A stretch of 64,000 nucleotides of DNA from Mannheimia pernigra (GTDB lineage: Bacteria > Pseudomonadota > Gammaproteobacteria > Enterobacterales > Pasteurellaceae), in the NCBI RefSeq assembly GCF_013377995.1, contig NZ_CP055305.1:1426001-1490000 (forward strand), read 5' to 3'. The notes beneath the pieces are model-generated. The model had not been told where the DNA came from. It did not search any database and saw only the letters and a program-made list of their open reading frames with translations. Made by a program: the position numbers and the translations under genes. The first letter of the stretch is position 1. Each line of letters opens with the position of its first letter. Below, piece after piece: positions 7,542-16,225 of this stretch.

Positions 7542-9191
7542 ATGAAACGCCTACTTCTCTTCCTCCTATTCCTCTCCCACACCGTTTGGGCAGAAACCTA
7601 CCAAATCGGTATTCTCGCCCAGCGTGGGGAAGCCTATACACGCACTCACTGGCAACCTTGGGTGGATTGGTTGAACGGGCAGTTTCCGAATGAGCAGTTT
7701 GAGCTTGTGCCATTGGGCTTGGGCGAGGCGAACAGTCGGGCGGAGTTGGATTTTTTGCTGACTAACCAAGCCCAGTTTTTCTATTTAAGTCGGCAGAATG
7801 TCCGTTGGTTGGCGACGCTCAACAGCCCTCATTCGGCGGACGGCGGCTCGGTCGGCAGTAGCATTTGGGTGCGTGCCGACAGCCCTTATCAACGCCTGAC
7901 CGATCTGAAAGGCAAAACCCTGAGTGCGGTGGATAACGATGCGTTCGGCGGTTTCCTGCTCGGCTACTACGAATTTCATCGGCAAGGAATGCAACAAAAC
8001 CGAGATTTTGACGTGCAGTTTTCTGGCTTTCCGGTGGATAACACCTTGTTTTTATTGGCAGAAAATCAGGTTGAAGCGGCGATTGCCCCCATCTGTTTAA
8101 TGGAAGATCTGGCGAAAGAGGGCAAGATCAAGAGGTCGGATTTCCGCTTAATTTTGCAAAATCCGCAGGCTCGGGGCTGTGAAGCCAGTACCGAGCTGTT
8201 GCCAAACTGGTCGTTGGCGGCGATGCCGAATGTGCCGAACGCCCTTGTCGCCCAAATTTCGACCGCACTTTTGGCGAGCCAATCGCCCGATTTGCCTCGT
8301 TGGACACCGCCGTTTTCCTCGTTCCAAGCTGACCTGATTTTGCGTGAGCTGTATCGCCACCCGCAGCAAAAAAGCCTGTGGGACACGGTGCTGGACTGGG
8401 TTCGCCTCAACCAATTCGGGCTGCTGGCGGTCGCTGCCTTTATCCTGTTCAACCTCGCCGCCCTTCGCTATCAGGTCTATCGCAAAAGCAAGGCGTTGCG
8501 TGCCGCTCACCGCAAAATGCAGCAATATCAGCAGGAACTGGCAACCGCTGACCGTCTGACGCTTTTAGGTGAGATGAGCACGGGCTTCGCCCACGAGCTG
8601 AAACAGCCGCTGTCGGCGATTCGAATGTACGCCGAGGGCTTGAAAAATCAGACCAACGACAGCTATCAGAGGCTGATTTTGGACAAGCTTATCGCCCAAG
8701 TGGATCGCTCGACCAACACGATGCAGGCGATTCGGGATTGGGCGAAAAAACGCCCGAGCGGCGAGCCGCAAGCGGTAGTTTTGAACGAATTAATTGCAAA
8801 AGTGGTGGAATTTGTCAGCGTAGAAAACCGCCAAAATGCGACAATTCATCTCTTTTCTGACAACACTTTTTCGCTTAATATAAATTCCACGGTGCTGGAG
8901 CAAGTAATAACCAATTGCTTGCTCAATGCCTTACAAGCTGGGGCAACGGCAATTGAAATCTGCCTACAAACGGTCGAAAATGAGTTAAAAATTACCATTG
9001 AAGATGATGCGGGCGGCTTCTCTCAAAGCCAACTCGACTTCCCCTTCGTCCCCTTCCGCACCGACAAACCGCACGGCTTAGGACTAGGCTTAGTCCTCTG
9101 CCAACGCCTAATGCAAACTCTCGGTGGTGGAATTGAGTTGGCGAATGGGGAGCAAGGGGCGAGGGTGACGCTGTCTATTCCTCACACGTAG
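7542..9191 (+). CDS. ttrS: Tetrathionate sensor histidine kinase TtrS
   Basis: 549-residue inner-membrane kinase that senses tetrathionate in the periplasm and phosphorylates TtrR. Order of parts: signal peptide (1 to about 17, ending VWA), a PhnD-like periplasmic binding domain (about 18-275), one transmembrane helix (about 290-312), a HisKA domain with H351 in GFAHELKQPLSAI, and an HATPase domain with the N box (NCLLNALQAG) and G boxes (DDAGGF, GLGLGLVL). It is intact. Its target operon ttrBC lies beyond the inserted DUF4062 gene on the opposite strand. An 80-bp gap with an inverted repeat separates it from ttrR. Confidence 0.9.
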   Translation: MKRLLLFLLFLSHTVWAETYQIGILAQRGEAYTRTHWQPWVDWLNGQFPNEQFELVPLGLGEANSRAELDFLLTNQAQFFYLSRQNVRWLATLNSPHSADGGSVGSSIWVRADSPYQRLTDLKGKTLSAVDNDAFGGFLLGYYEFHRQGMQQNRDFDVQFSGFPVDNTLFLLAENQVEAAIAPICLMEDLAKEGKIKRSDFRLILQNPQARGCEASTELLPNWSLAAMPNVPNALVAQISTALLASQSPDLPRWTPPFSSFQADLILRELYRHPQQKSLWDTVLDWVRLNQFGLLAVAAFILFNLAALRYQVYRKSKALRAAHRKMQQYQQELATADRLTLLGEMSTGFAHELKQPLSAIRMYAEGLKNQTNDSYQRLILDKLIAQVDRSTNTMQAIRDWAKKRPSGEPQAVVLNELIAKVVEFVSVENRQNATIHLFSDNTFSLNINSTVLEQVITNCLLNALQAGATAIEICLQTVENELKITIEDDAGGFSQSQLDFPFVPFRTDKPHGLGLGLVLCQRLMQTLGGGIELANGEQGARVTLSIPHT

Positions 9192-9262
9192 GGTGGGGAT
9201 CCTTGCCCACCGCTAACGAACGAATCACTATCGCAACGGAGGGCAGGGATGCCCACCCTACG
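9187..9262. repeat. 26-bp inverted repeat between ttrS and ttrR
   Basis: CGTAGGGTGGGGATCC... (9187-9212) and the reverse complement of 9237-9262 agree at 23 of 26 positions. The 'TAGGGTGGGCAT..CC..TGCCC' theme resembles dispersed intergenic repeats seen in several bacteria. It fills nearly the whole gap between the two genes and could form a long hairpin in the ttrSR transcript. Confidence 0.7.
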
Positions 9263-9270
9263 GAGACAAA

Positions 9271-9858
9271 ATGATAATACATATTTTAGATGACGATGAA
9301 GCCCTGCTTGACGCAATGGCTTTCCTACTTTCCCCACTCAATCTGCCCATCAAAACGTGGCAAAACAGCGTGGAGTTTATCGAGCAGGCAGATTTACACC
9401 AACTTGGTGTGGTATTGCTCGATATTCGTATGCCGTTGTTAGACGGTCAGCAGGTGCATCAAAAACTGCGAGAAGCCCAATCCACCTTGGCGGTAGTAAT
9501 TATGACCGCCCACGGTGATGTGCCGATGGCGGTGCGTGAGCTGAAAAATGGGGCGGTGGACTTTCTGCAAAAACCAGCGACCTTTGACCAGCTCAAACAG
9601 GCAATCACCCAAGCGGAGAAAATTAGCCAACAAGCGGTTAAAATTCACGAAATTCGGCAAAATTATGTCAAACTCACCGAAAAAGAGCAAAATCTCGCAC
9701 CGCTGATTATGCAAGGTTTTACCAACAAACAGATCGCCGATAAACTGGCGGTTTCCGTACGAACGGTAGAAGTTCATCGGGCGAATGTAATGGTAAAAAT
9801 GCAGGCGGAAAGCTTGGCTGGATTGGTCCAGAAAATTAGTGATTTGCAAAAAATATAG
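9271..9858 (+). CDS. ttrR: Tetrathionate response regulator TtrR (LuxR/FixJ type)
   Basis: 195-residue activator. The receiver domain (1 to about 120) has the acidic pocket DDD at 7-9, the phosphoacceptor D51 (VVLLDIRMP) and the conserved lysine in LQKPAT. The C-terminal LuxR-type helix-turn-helix is seen in the block GFTNKQIADKLAVSVRTVEVHR. When phosphorylated by TtrS it should activate ttrBC. Co-directional with ttrS, 80 bp apart. It is intact, so the regulatory half of the system survives although ttrA is absent here. Confidence 0.9.
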   Translation: MIIHILDDDEALLDAMAFLLSPLNLPIKTWQNSVEFIEQADLHQLGVVLLDIRMPLLDGQQVHQKLREAQSTLAVVIMTAHGDVPMAVRELKNGAVDFLQKPATFDQLKQAITQAEKISQQAVKIHEIRQNYVKLTEKEQNLAPLIMQGFTNKQIADKLAVSVRTVEVHRANVMVKMQAESLAGLVQKISDLQKI

Positions 9859-10015
9859 GAAATTTAACCGCTAGCCTATTTTTGAATATGAGTAATATGA
9901 TGTCTGATCTTCTATAAATAAATCTTGTAATGGCAAAGATATTCTCCTTTTATTGGGTTTGGTTGTAAAAACTTTATAGTATCTACAACTTAATTTGATT
10001 TTTAGCTGTATGTTC

Positions 10016-11608
10016 TCAATAATTAAGATAAAGAGCTTTTTCTACTATAGATATACCTTGCTTATATCTTTGCATAAAATGTTTATATCCTTCATTTACT
10101 GTTTTATCTGGCTGTATAAGATTAAGCTGAGTGGTATTGAATATCTTTTTATCTAGATAATCTTCCAAATTACAGCCATCAGAAACTTCTAGAAAGTTCG
10201 CCAGTAATGCAATTCCCCAAGCTCCGCCATTTGAGGCCGTACTTGCTGTAGCTAATGGAATACCTAATGCAGAGGCTAGAATTTTTTGAGCAACTCCTTC
10301 TGTTTTAAAAATTCCACCATGTCCTAAAATTCGAGATATCTCCACTTTTTCTTGGTTAATGAGAATATCCATTCCTAATTTCATTGCACCAAAGGCAGTA
10401 TAGAGGTGTACTTTCATAAAATTGGCTAGATTAAATCGGGCTTTGGTGGGGTGTAAAAACATAGGGCAACCTTCGGATAGCCCAACATTATGTTCTCCAG
10501 AGTGGAAACCATAAGCGAGAAGTCCTCCACAATCAGCTTCACCTTGTAATGCTTGTAGGAAGAGTGTTTCATAAAGTTCTTCAGTACATACATTAACACC
10601 GAAGGTATCTAGACATTCACGGAATAGATTTACCCAAGCATTGATGTCAGAGGTGCAATTATTGGCGTGAGCCATTGCGACTAATTTACCTGTTGGGGTC
10701 GTGACAATATCTAGTTCTGAATAGACTTTGGAAAGGGCTTTTTCTAGAACTATCATAGCAAATGCAGAAGTGCCGGCTGATATATTTCCTGTTTTCTCTT
10801 TGATGCAATTAGTAGCGATCATTCCTGTGCCAGCATCTCCCTCTGGAGGGCAGAGTGGAATGCCAGCATTTAATGCTCCACTAGGGTCAAGTAATTTTGC
10901 GCCTTTTTTAGTTAATTTACCCGCTTGTTCGCCAGCAACCAAAACTTTGGGTAATATAGATTCTAATCTCCAAGGCATTCCGAATTTAGTAATAGCTTCA
11001 TCAAATTGTGTCAGCATTTGTTGGTTGTAGGAATTTGATTTAATATCAATAGGAAACATTCCTGAAGCATCACCTACGCCAAGTACTTTATGATCGGTTA
11101 GTTGCCAATGTATGTAGCCAGATAAAGTTGTTAGATAATCAATATTTGCTAAATGTGGCTCTTGGTTTAAAAGTGCTTGATATAAATGAGCAATGCTCCA
11201 TCTTTGTGGTATCGGATACTGAAATAGCTCTGTAAGCTGTTCGGATGCATCTCTAGTAATGTTATTTCGCCAAGTTCTAAAAGGAACAAGCTGGTTTCCT
11301 TGTTTATCAAATGGTAAATAGCCGTGCATCATTGCACTAATTCCAAGAGCTTTGGCGCTACGAATAACGGTATGATATTTTTCTTTAACCGTTTTATTCA
11401 AATCAGCGTAAGCTGCTTGGAGTCTTTCCCATATTTCTGTTTGGTGGTAAGTCCAAATACCCTCAATGAGGTGATTTTCCCAATCAACACCACCTGTAGC
11501 AAGTATTGTTCCATCTGTACTGATTAGTACTGCTTTTATACGAGTTGAGCCTAACTCAATCCCAATAACGACCCTCCCTAGTTCAATAAGTTGTTTTTCA
11601 TTTTGCAT
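10016..11608 (-). CDS. FGGY-family carbohydrate kinase
   Basis: About 530 residues. The N-terminal sugar-kinase phosphate motif is GIELGSTRIKAVLIS, and the C-terminal ATP-site motif includes GHGGIFKTEGVAQKILAS and TASNGGAWGIALL. It should phosphorylate the sugar brought in by the adjacent ABC transporter. The start MQNEK at 11608 is preferred because GGTGG lies just upstream; a longer frame would overlap the permease gene. It is the last gene of a five-gene minus-strand operon. The substrate is not readable from sequence: it resembles xylulokinase-like FGGY proteins but lacks features that would settle it. Confidence 0.85.
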   Translation of the reverse strand: MQNEKQLIELGRVVIGIELGSTRIKAVLISTDGTILATGGVDWENHLIEGIWTYHQTEIWERLQAAYADLNKTVKEKYHTVIRSAKALGISAMMHGYLPFDKQGNQLVPFRTWRNNITRDASEQLTELFQYPIPQRWSIAHLYQALLNQEPHLANIDYLTTLSGYIHWQLTDHKVLGVGDASGMFPIDIKSNSYNQQMLTQFDEAITKFGMPWRLESILPKVLVAGEQAGKLTKKGAKLLDPSGALNAGIPLCPPEGDAGTGMIATNCIKEKTGNISAGTSAFAMIVLEKALSKVYSELDIVTTPTGKLVAMAHANNCTSDINAWVNLFRECLDTFGVNVCTEELYETLFLQALQGEADCGGLLAYGFHSGEHNVGLSEGCPMFLHPTKARFNLANFMKVHLYTAFGAMKLGMDILINQEKVEISRILGHGGIFKTEGVAQKILASALGIPLATASTASNGGAWGIALLANFLEVSDGCNLEDYLDKKIFNTTQLNLIQPDKTVNEGYKHFMQRYKQGISIVEKALYLNY

Positions 11609-11619
11609 ATATGACCACC

Positions 11620-12570
11620 TTAATGTTTTAATTGGAATAGATGATTTTTTTGTAAGAAGATGAACACTAGTAGCAAGCTGCCCCATAAAATCATCGTAAT
11701 ATAACTACTGACACTGAGCATATTTAAGCCACTTTCAATCACTTGCAATAAAACAAGAGCTAGCATAATGCCAACCAGTTTCCCTTTCCCACCATCAGGA
11801 TTAATGCCACCTAATACTGATGCCAAAATAGAAATGAGTAGGTAAGAATTGCCATAAGAAGCTTTAGCTGAATTTAGTTTTGACATCATCAAAATTGCCG
11901 CAAATATACAGAGAATAGATGAGATGATATAAACCCAAATCAGTACTTTTTTCGTGTTAATGCCGGAATAATAAGTTGCTTTTTCATTATTGCCAATAAA
12001 GTAAACTGCTTTTCCCATTGATGTTTTTTCCAGGAAGAACCATACCAACCCTGCCAGTAAGAGAAAAAGTAAGATTGGTGTTGGAATACCTAGAATGGCT
12101 GATGCATTAATATTCAAAATACTTTCTGGAAAATTGGCTATTGTTGAACCATTTGTTACTAAAATGTTGATGCCATTAAGTAAGGTCATTGTACCTAATG
12201 TGGCTAAAATAGGGGAAACGCGAATAACCGCAATTAAAGTGCCATTTAGCAGACCAATAGCTAATGCACATAAGAGACTTAATATGATAGAAATAAATAG
12301 CCAAGAAATTCCTGTATATTGAGTAATAAAGTAGGCAATAATTAATGAACAGGCATTCATACTAGCGATGATTGAAAGATTGATTCCACCTGTTAGCATA
12401 GGTAATGCCATTGCTAAGGTTAAAATACCTAATACAGGAATTTGTGATGCCATAGATTGAAAATTATCGACAGACCAAAATATATCCGGAATAAGGATAC
12501 TAAATACGATAACAGCAAGTGCAAACAGAGCCAGTAGATAAAAAATAGTATGATCAATTTTGTTTTTCAT
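11620..12570 (-). CDS. Sugar ABC transporter permease (RbsC-like)
   Basis: 316-residue membrane protein of the branched-chain/ribose permease family (BPD_transp_2). About eight to ten hydrophobic helices are evident, with the characteristic loops ITQYTG...GLLNGTLIAVIRVSPILATLGTM and LGGINPDGGKGKLVGIMLA near the C-terminus. It is the second of two permeases and starts two bases before the stop of the first one's frame in transcription order, so translation is probably coupled. It forms a heterodimer with the neighbouring permease over the RbsA-like ATPase. Confidence 0.88.
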   Translation of the reverse strand: MKNKIDHTIFYLLALFALAVIVFSILIPDIFWSVDNFQSMASQIPVLGILTLAMALPMLTGGINLSIIASMNACSLIIAYFITQYTGISWLFISIILSLLCALAIGLLNGTLIAVIRVSPILATLGTMTLLNGINILVTNGSTIANFPESILNINASAILGIPTPILLFLLLAGLVWFFLEKTSMGKAVYFIGNNEKATYYSGINTKKVLIWVYIISSILCIFAAILMMSKLNSAKASYGNSYLLISILASVLGGINPDGGKGKLVGIMLALVLLQVIESGLNMLSVSSYITMILWGSLLLVFIFLQKNHLFQLKH

Positions 12571-12572
12571 CG

Positions 12573-13532
12573 TTATACTCCTTGTTTTTTAAGTTGGCCT
12601 AATGCGGTGGTGCTAATACTTAAAATAATAATGATGCCAGTGATAATAGTTTGCCAATAGGAAGACACACCCATTAAATTTAATCCGTTCTGAATAATTG
12701 CCAATAACATTACCCCCATAACCGTACCAAATAGTGTCCCTCTTCCCCCTGATAAACTTGCTCCACCTAAAACAACCGAGGCAAGTACGGTTAATTCATA
12801 TCCTAGTAAAGAATCTGGTGCAACAGATTGTACTGTGTAAGATTGAACAATACCTGCAATCCCAGCCATGAATCCCATATAGCCATAAGCAAAAAGGTGT
12901 AAGGATAATAGATTAAAACCAATACGAGACGTTGAGTCTTGGCTGCCTCCAAGTGCATAGATTTTACGCCCGATAGTTAATTTATTTGTAATCAACCCAG
13001 TAAGGATAACAGCAAAGATTGCCATTATTGCTTGGAAGGATAAACCGAATTCAAACCCATCTAAGGTAGTTTGTTTAAAGAAAATAATTTCTTGTGTAAA
13101 CCATGCAGGATAGTCATATAACCAGACGCCTTTGGTGAAATAAAGTAGTCCCCCGTAAAAAATATTTAAGGTTGATATCGTGATAATAATTGAAGGTACA
13201 TTAAGGCGATTAACAAAAGTTGCATTTATAAAGCCCAATAAAATTCCGATAGTAGATGAAACTATAAATACACCCAAGAAACCGATATCATATTTTCCTA
13301 TCATAGTAACCATAATATATTGTGAGATGATCGTGATTGCAGGAAATGAAATATCAATTCCACCGGAAAGTAAAACGATAAATAAACCACAAGCTAAAAT
13401 CATTAACATAGAATAGTTGTTGATGACATCATAAACATTTTCAATCGTTGCAAAATCACTTGTAAATAAGCTCAACAGAACAATTAAAAAGAGGATAGTC
13501 CCAGATAGAATATGATTATTACTGATTTTCAT
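12573..13532 (-). CDS. Sugar ABC transporter permease (RbsC-like)
   Basis: 319-residue membrane protein of the same family as its neighbour. Motifs include GGIDISFPAITIISQ, LGFINATFVNRLNVPSIIITISTL and VVLGGASLSGGRGTLFGT. The start MKISNNH at 13532 is supported by a GGAGGC ribosome site; it overlaps the end of the ATPase gene by 14 bp, a sign of coupled translation. Two different permeases instead of one duplicated RbsC is the arrangement seen in LsrCD- and RhaPQ-type systems. Confidence 0.88.
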   Translation of the reverse strand: MKISNNHILSGTILFLIVLLSLFTSDFATIENVYDVINNYSMLMILACGLFIVLLSGGIDISFPAITIISQYIMVTMIGKYDIGFLGVFIVSSTIGILLGFINATFVNRLNVPSIIITISTLNIFYGGLLYFTKGVWLYDYPAWFTQEIIFFKQTTLDGFEFGLSFQAIMAIFAVILTGLITNKLTIGRKIYALGGSQDSTSRIGFNLLSLHLFAYGYMGFMAGIAGIVQSYTVQSVAPDSLLGYELTVLASVVLGGASLSGGRGTLFGTVMGVMLLAIIQNGLNLMGVSSYWQTIITGIIIILSISTTALGQLKKQGV

Positions 13533-15006
13533 AAATAGCCTCCGAAATTGATTTTTCTGTAGCATGCATTGGTAAGAACTCATTAACTATTTTGCCCTTT
13601 TTCATTACGAGAATTCGATGGCTGTTATAGTATGCTTCTTCTATCTCATCGGTTACAAAAATTACCGCAATTCCTTGTTTGGCTAATGATTTAATAATTT
13701 GGAAAATACCGTCTTTATTGGCAATATCTACGCCAATAGTCGGTGAATCTAAGATAATAATTTGGGGATCAATGGCTAACCATTTTGCAATTGAAACACG
13801 TTGTGCATTACCACCAGAAAGTGTATTAACGGGCAACTCGGAATCGGTAACTTTAATTTTCAATGACTCAATTAAAGTTTGGCTATAGTTATATGCTTTT
13901 GGTGATTTAATAATATGCAATTTATCTGTGATTTTGTGGAAAATAGTTGAAATAATATTGTGATGAATAGATTCTGCCATAATCAGTCCAGTATTCATCC
14001 TATCTTCAGAAACATAAGCAATCCCTTTTCTAATAGCATCGCGGTTAGTGTTGAATACAACTTTTTCGCCATTTAATAATATGTCACCAGATTGAGGTTT
14101 GGTGATGCCGAATAAGCTAAGGCATAATTCAGTTCGACCTGAACCGAGTAATCCTGTTAAGGCGATAATTTCCCCTTCTCTTAGAGAAAAATTAATCTCC
14201 TCATATTGACGAGGTAAGGAGAGATCCCTGACTTCTAAAACTGTATTATTTTGCGAAAAATTGGGTAAATCTAACCGCTTGAGATCGATTTCTAATCCAG
14301 TCATTAAAAAACCTAAGCGTTTTTCATCCATTTCACTAATAGGATATTGCCCCACCATATTCCCATTCTTCAACACTAAGACACTATCAGAAACGCTCAT
14401 TACTTCTTGCAATTTGTGACTGACAAAAATAATGCTAATTCCTTTACTTTTTAGTTTGATTACTACATTTAATAGATCGCCAACTTCTTTTGCTGTCAGT
14501 GAAGCTGTTGGTTCATCCATAATTAATAAGCGAGCGTTTTGTGCTAAGGCTCTGCAAATAGCAACTAATTGTTGCTGAGCAATTGGTAAATCTTCTAAAG
14601 TTGCATTTAGGTCTAGATCTGCATTGATACTTTGAGCTGCATCTGAAGCCACTTGATAAATTTTTGCTTGGCTGACCCAACCAAATTGGCGATGTGAGTT
14701 GATAGCAATATTTTCTGCTACTGTTAAATTTGGAAAAAGTGCGAGATCTTGATAGATAACCTGTATGCCTTTTTCAATAGATTCTTGTGGAGTAAGCTTA
14801 GTATATTTAGTTGCTCCAATTCGGATGTCAGCACCTTTATCAGGTTGATAAACACCAGAAAGAATTTTAATTAAGGTTGATTTACCACAACCGTTTTGGC
14901 CGGCAAGGCAGATTGCTTCGCCATAGTCTAAAGAAAGATTAACTTGGTTTAATGCCTTTACACCATGGAAGGTCTTACTGATATTTTGCATAGAAATAAA
15001 TGCCAT
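13519..15006 (-). CDS. Sugar ABC transporter ATP-binding protein (RbsA-like)
   Basis: 495-residue double ATPase. The first domain has Walker A GQNGCGKST and Walker B LLIMDEPTAS. The second has the degenerate P-loop GLLGSGRTE, the signature LSGGNAQR and Walker B IIILDSPTIG. This is the normal RbsA/MglA/LsrA organisation. It energises import by the two downstream permeases. A strong hairpin separates it from the binding-protein gene upstream, which is expected to lower its expression relative to that gene. Confidence 0.92.
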   Translation of the reverse strand: MAFISMQNISKTFHGVKALNQVNLSLDYGEAICLAGQNGCGKSTLIKILSGVYQPDKGADIRIGATKYTKLTPQESIEKGIQVIYQDLALFPNLTVAENIAINSHRQFGWVSQAKIYQVASDAAQSINADLDLNATLEDLPIAQQQLVAICRALAQNARLLIMDEPTASLTAKEVGDLLNVVIKLKSKGISIIFVSHKLQEVMSVSDSVLVLKNGNMVGQYPISEMDEKRLGFLMTGLEIDLKRLDLPNFSQNNTVLEVRDLSLPRQYEEINFSLREGEIIALTGLLGSGRTELCLSLFGITKPQSGDILLNGEKVVFNTNRDAIRKGIAYVSEDRMNTGLIMAESIHHNIISTIFHKITDKLHIIKSPKAYNYSQTLIESLKIKVTDSELPVNTLSGGNAQRVSIAKWLAIDPQIIILDSPTIGVDIANKDGIFQIIKSLAKQGIAVIFVTDEIEEAYYNSHRILVMKKGKIVNEFLPMHATEKSISEAIYENQ

Positions 15007-15022
15007 AATTGCCTCCTAGAGA

Positions 15023-15049
15023 AATATGGGTTCATAAAGAACCCATATT
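15023..15049 (-). terminator. Stem-loop between binding-protein and ATPase genes
   Basis: Perfect 11-bp stem AATATGGGTTC / GAACCCATATT with a 5-nt loop in the 56-bp gap. In ABC sugar operons such hairpins commonly protect the binding-protein mRNA or cause partial termination. That role here is inferred. Confidence 0.6.
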
Positions 15050-15062
15050 GTAAGTAGAATTA

Positions 15063-16040
15063 TTAGTAGAGGTTATCGATATTTTCTTTGGTTACTTTTA
15101 ACACATTATGGAATTGGAGTAATTTTTTCTCGCTATCTACTTTCGCTTTACCTACATTTGGAATTTCTAAACCATCTTCGATTTTTTCACCTTTAAGTGC
15201 TTTTGCGGCTACTGCTGCTAAGGCATAACCCGCATTTGCAGGATCGTAGGTGATACCCATTGTGATATCGCCACTCTTAATTAAATTAGCTGCTTGCGAT
15301 GGAATCATCATACCAAAAACATGTAATTTATTTTTCAAACGTTTTTCTTTGACTGCTAGGCCAGCACCAATCGGACCTTGTGAACCGAAAGAAACTACAG
15401 CTTTTAAGCCTGAATGAGCTTTAACTAGGTCAATTGTGGTTCGGCGGGCATCATTAATATTTTCTGCAACTGGCATTCTGCTAGTGACTTCAAACATATC
15501 TGGATAATGTTCTTTTTGGTATTTAACAAATAAATCTGCCCAAAGGTTATGTTGAGGCACGGTTAAACCACCTACATAAATCACATATCCTCCTTTTCCA
15601 CCCATTGATTTTGCTACTTCTTCTACATAATCGGCAGCAAATTGAGCGTTATCGATAATTTCAATATCCCAATTGGCACTTGGCTGACCAACAGATTCGT
15701 TAGTTAAAATGATAATGCCGTTTTGTTTTGCTTTTTTAAGTACAGGTTCTAACGCATTCGCATCATTCGGTACAATAGAAATCGCACGAACTTTTTTTGC
15801 AATTAAGTCCTCAATCAATTTCACTTGTTGAGGAGCATCAGTGTTAGATGGTCCAACTTGGTAAGCATTGATATTATTATCTTTACCTGCTTGAACAACG
15901 CCTTCTGCCATACGATTGAACCAAGGCATGCCATCAATTTTAGAAATGTTAACAATATCATTAGCAAATGCAGAGCCATAGCAAGTTAATGCAAATAATC
16001 CTGAAAATAATGCGTGTTTTAATGTCAATTTTTTCATCAT
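15063..16040 (-). CDS. Periplasmic sugar-binding protein (LsrB/RbsB-like)
   Basis: About 325 residues, exported by a signal peptide (MKKLTLKHALFSGLFALT..., cleavage probably after GSAFA). The mature protein matches the Peripla_BP_4 fold: IDGMPWFNRMAEGVVQAGKD, PQQVKLIEDLIAKKVRAISI and FGMMIPSQAANLIKSGDITMGI. Overall it is most like the LsrB/RhaS subgroup. Two adjacent ATGs at 16040 and 16037 both suit the GAGGGAAG ribosome site. It is the first gene of the operon, just downstream of a cluster of operator-like repeats. The ligand is unknown; a pentose, deoxysugar or AI-2-like compound are all possible. Confidence 0.88.
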   Translation of the reverse strand: MMKKLTLKHALFSGLFALTCYGSAFANDIVNISKIDGMPWFNRMAEGVVQAGKDNNINAYQVGPSNTDAPQQVKLIEDLIAKKVRAISIVPNDANALEPVLKKAKQNGIIILTNESVGQPSANWDIEIIDNAQFAADYVEEVAKSMGGKGGYVIYVGGLTVPQHNLWADLFVKYQKEHYPDMFEVTSRMPVAENINDARRTTIDLVKAHSGLKAVVSFGSQGPIGAGLAVKEKRLKNKLHVFGMMIPSQAANLIKSGDITMGITYDPANAGYALAAVAAKALKGEKIEDGLEIPNVGKAKVDSEKKLLQFHNVLKVTKENIDNLY

Positions 16041-16078
16041 TCTTCCCTCATTAAATAAGAAGTCATCAGGTTTTAATA

Positions 16079-16151
16079 TTGGCTGAAATAACAGAGCAGC
16101 CAATCTTTAATAGAACCAGAGCTATTAAAGTGGGGTTATATTATGGGGTTA
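16079..16151. promoter_or_regulatory. Operator-like repeat cluster upstream of the sugar operon
   Basis: Three patterns sit within 73 bp: TTGGCTG (16079-16085) with CAGCCAA (16097-16103); TTTAATAG (16106-16113) with CTATTAAA (16122-16129); and the direct repeat TGGGGTTA at 16131-16138 and 16144-16151, 13 bp apart. They lie between the AraC-type regulator gene and the binding-protein gene. Direct repeats suit an AraC-family activator, but binding is not shown. Confidence 0.5.
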
Positions 16152-16225
16152 GCATTGAGAATAATAGGTAAATTTTTGTTGTTGATATGGAATATTCTGC
16201 TACATACACAAATTTGAGAGCGAGA

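Noticed and set aside
9859..10015. Small RNA or gene between ttrR and the kinase gene
   Set aside because: Only a weak GTTGTA/TACAAC pairing is seen in AT-rich DNA; nothing coding or structured enough.
10016..16040. Calling the sugar operon an lsr (AI-2) system
   Set aside because: Layout is similar, but the kinase is not clearly LsrK-like and lsrF, lsrG and lsrR are absent, so no substrate is claimed.
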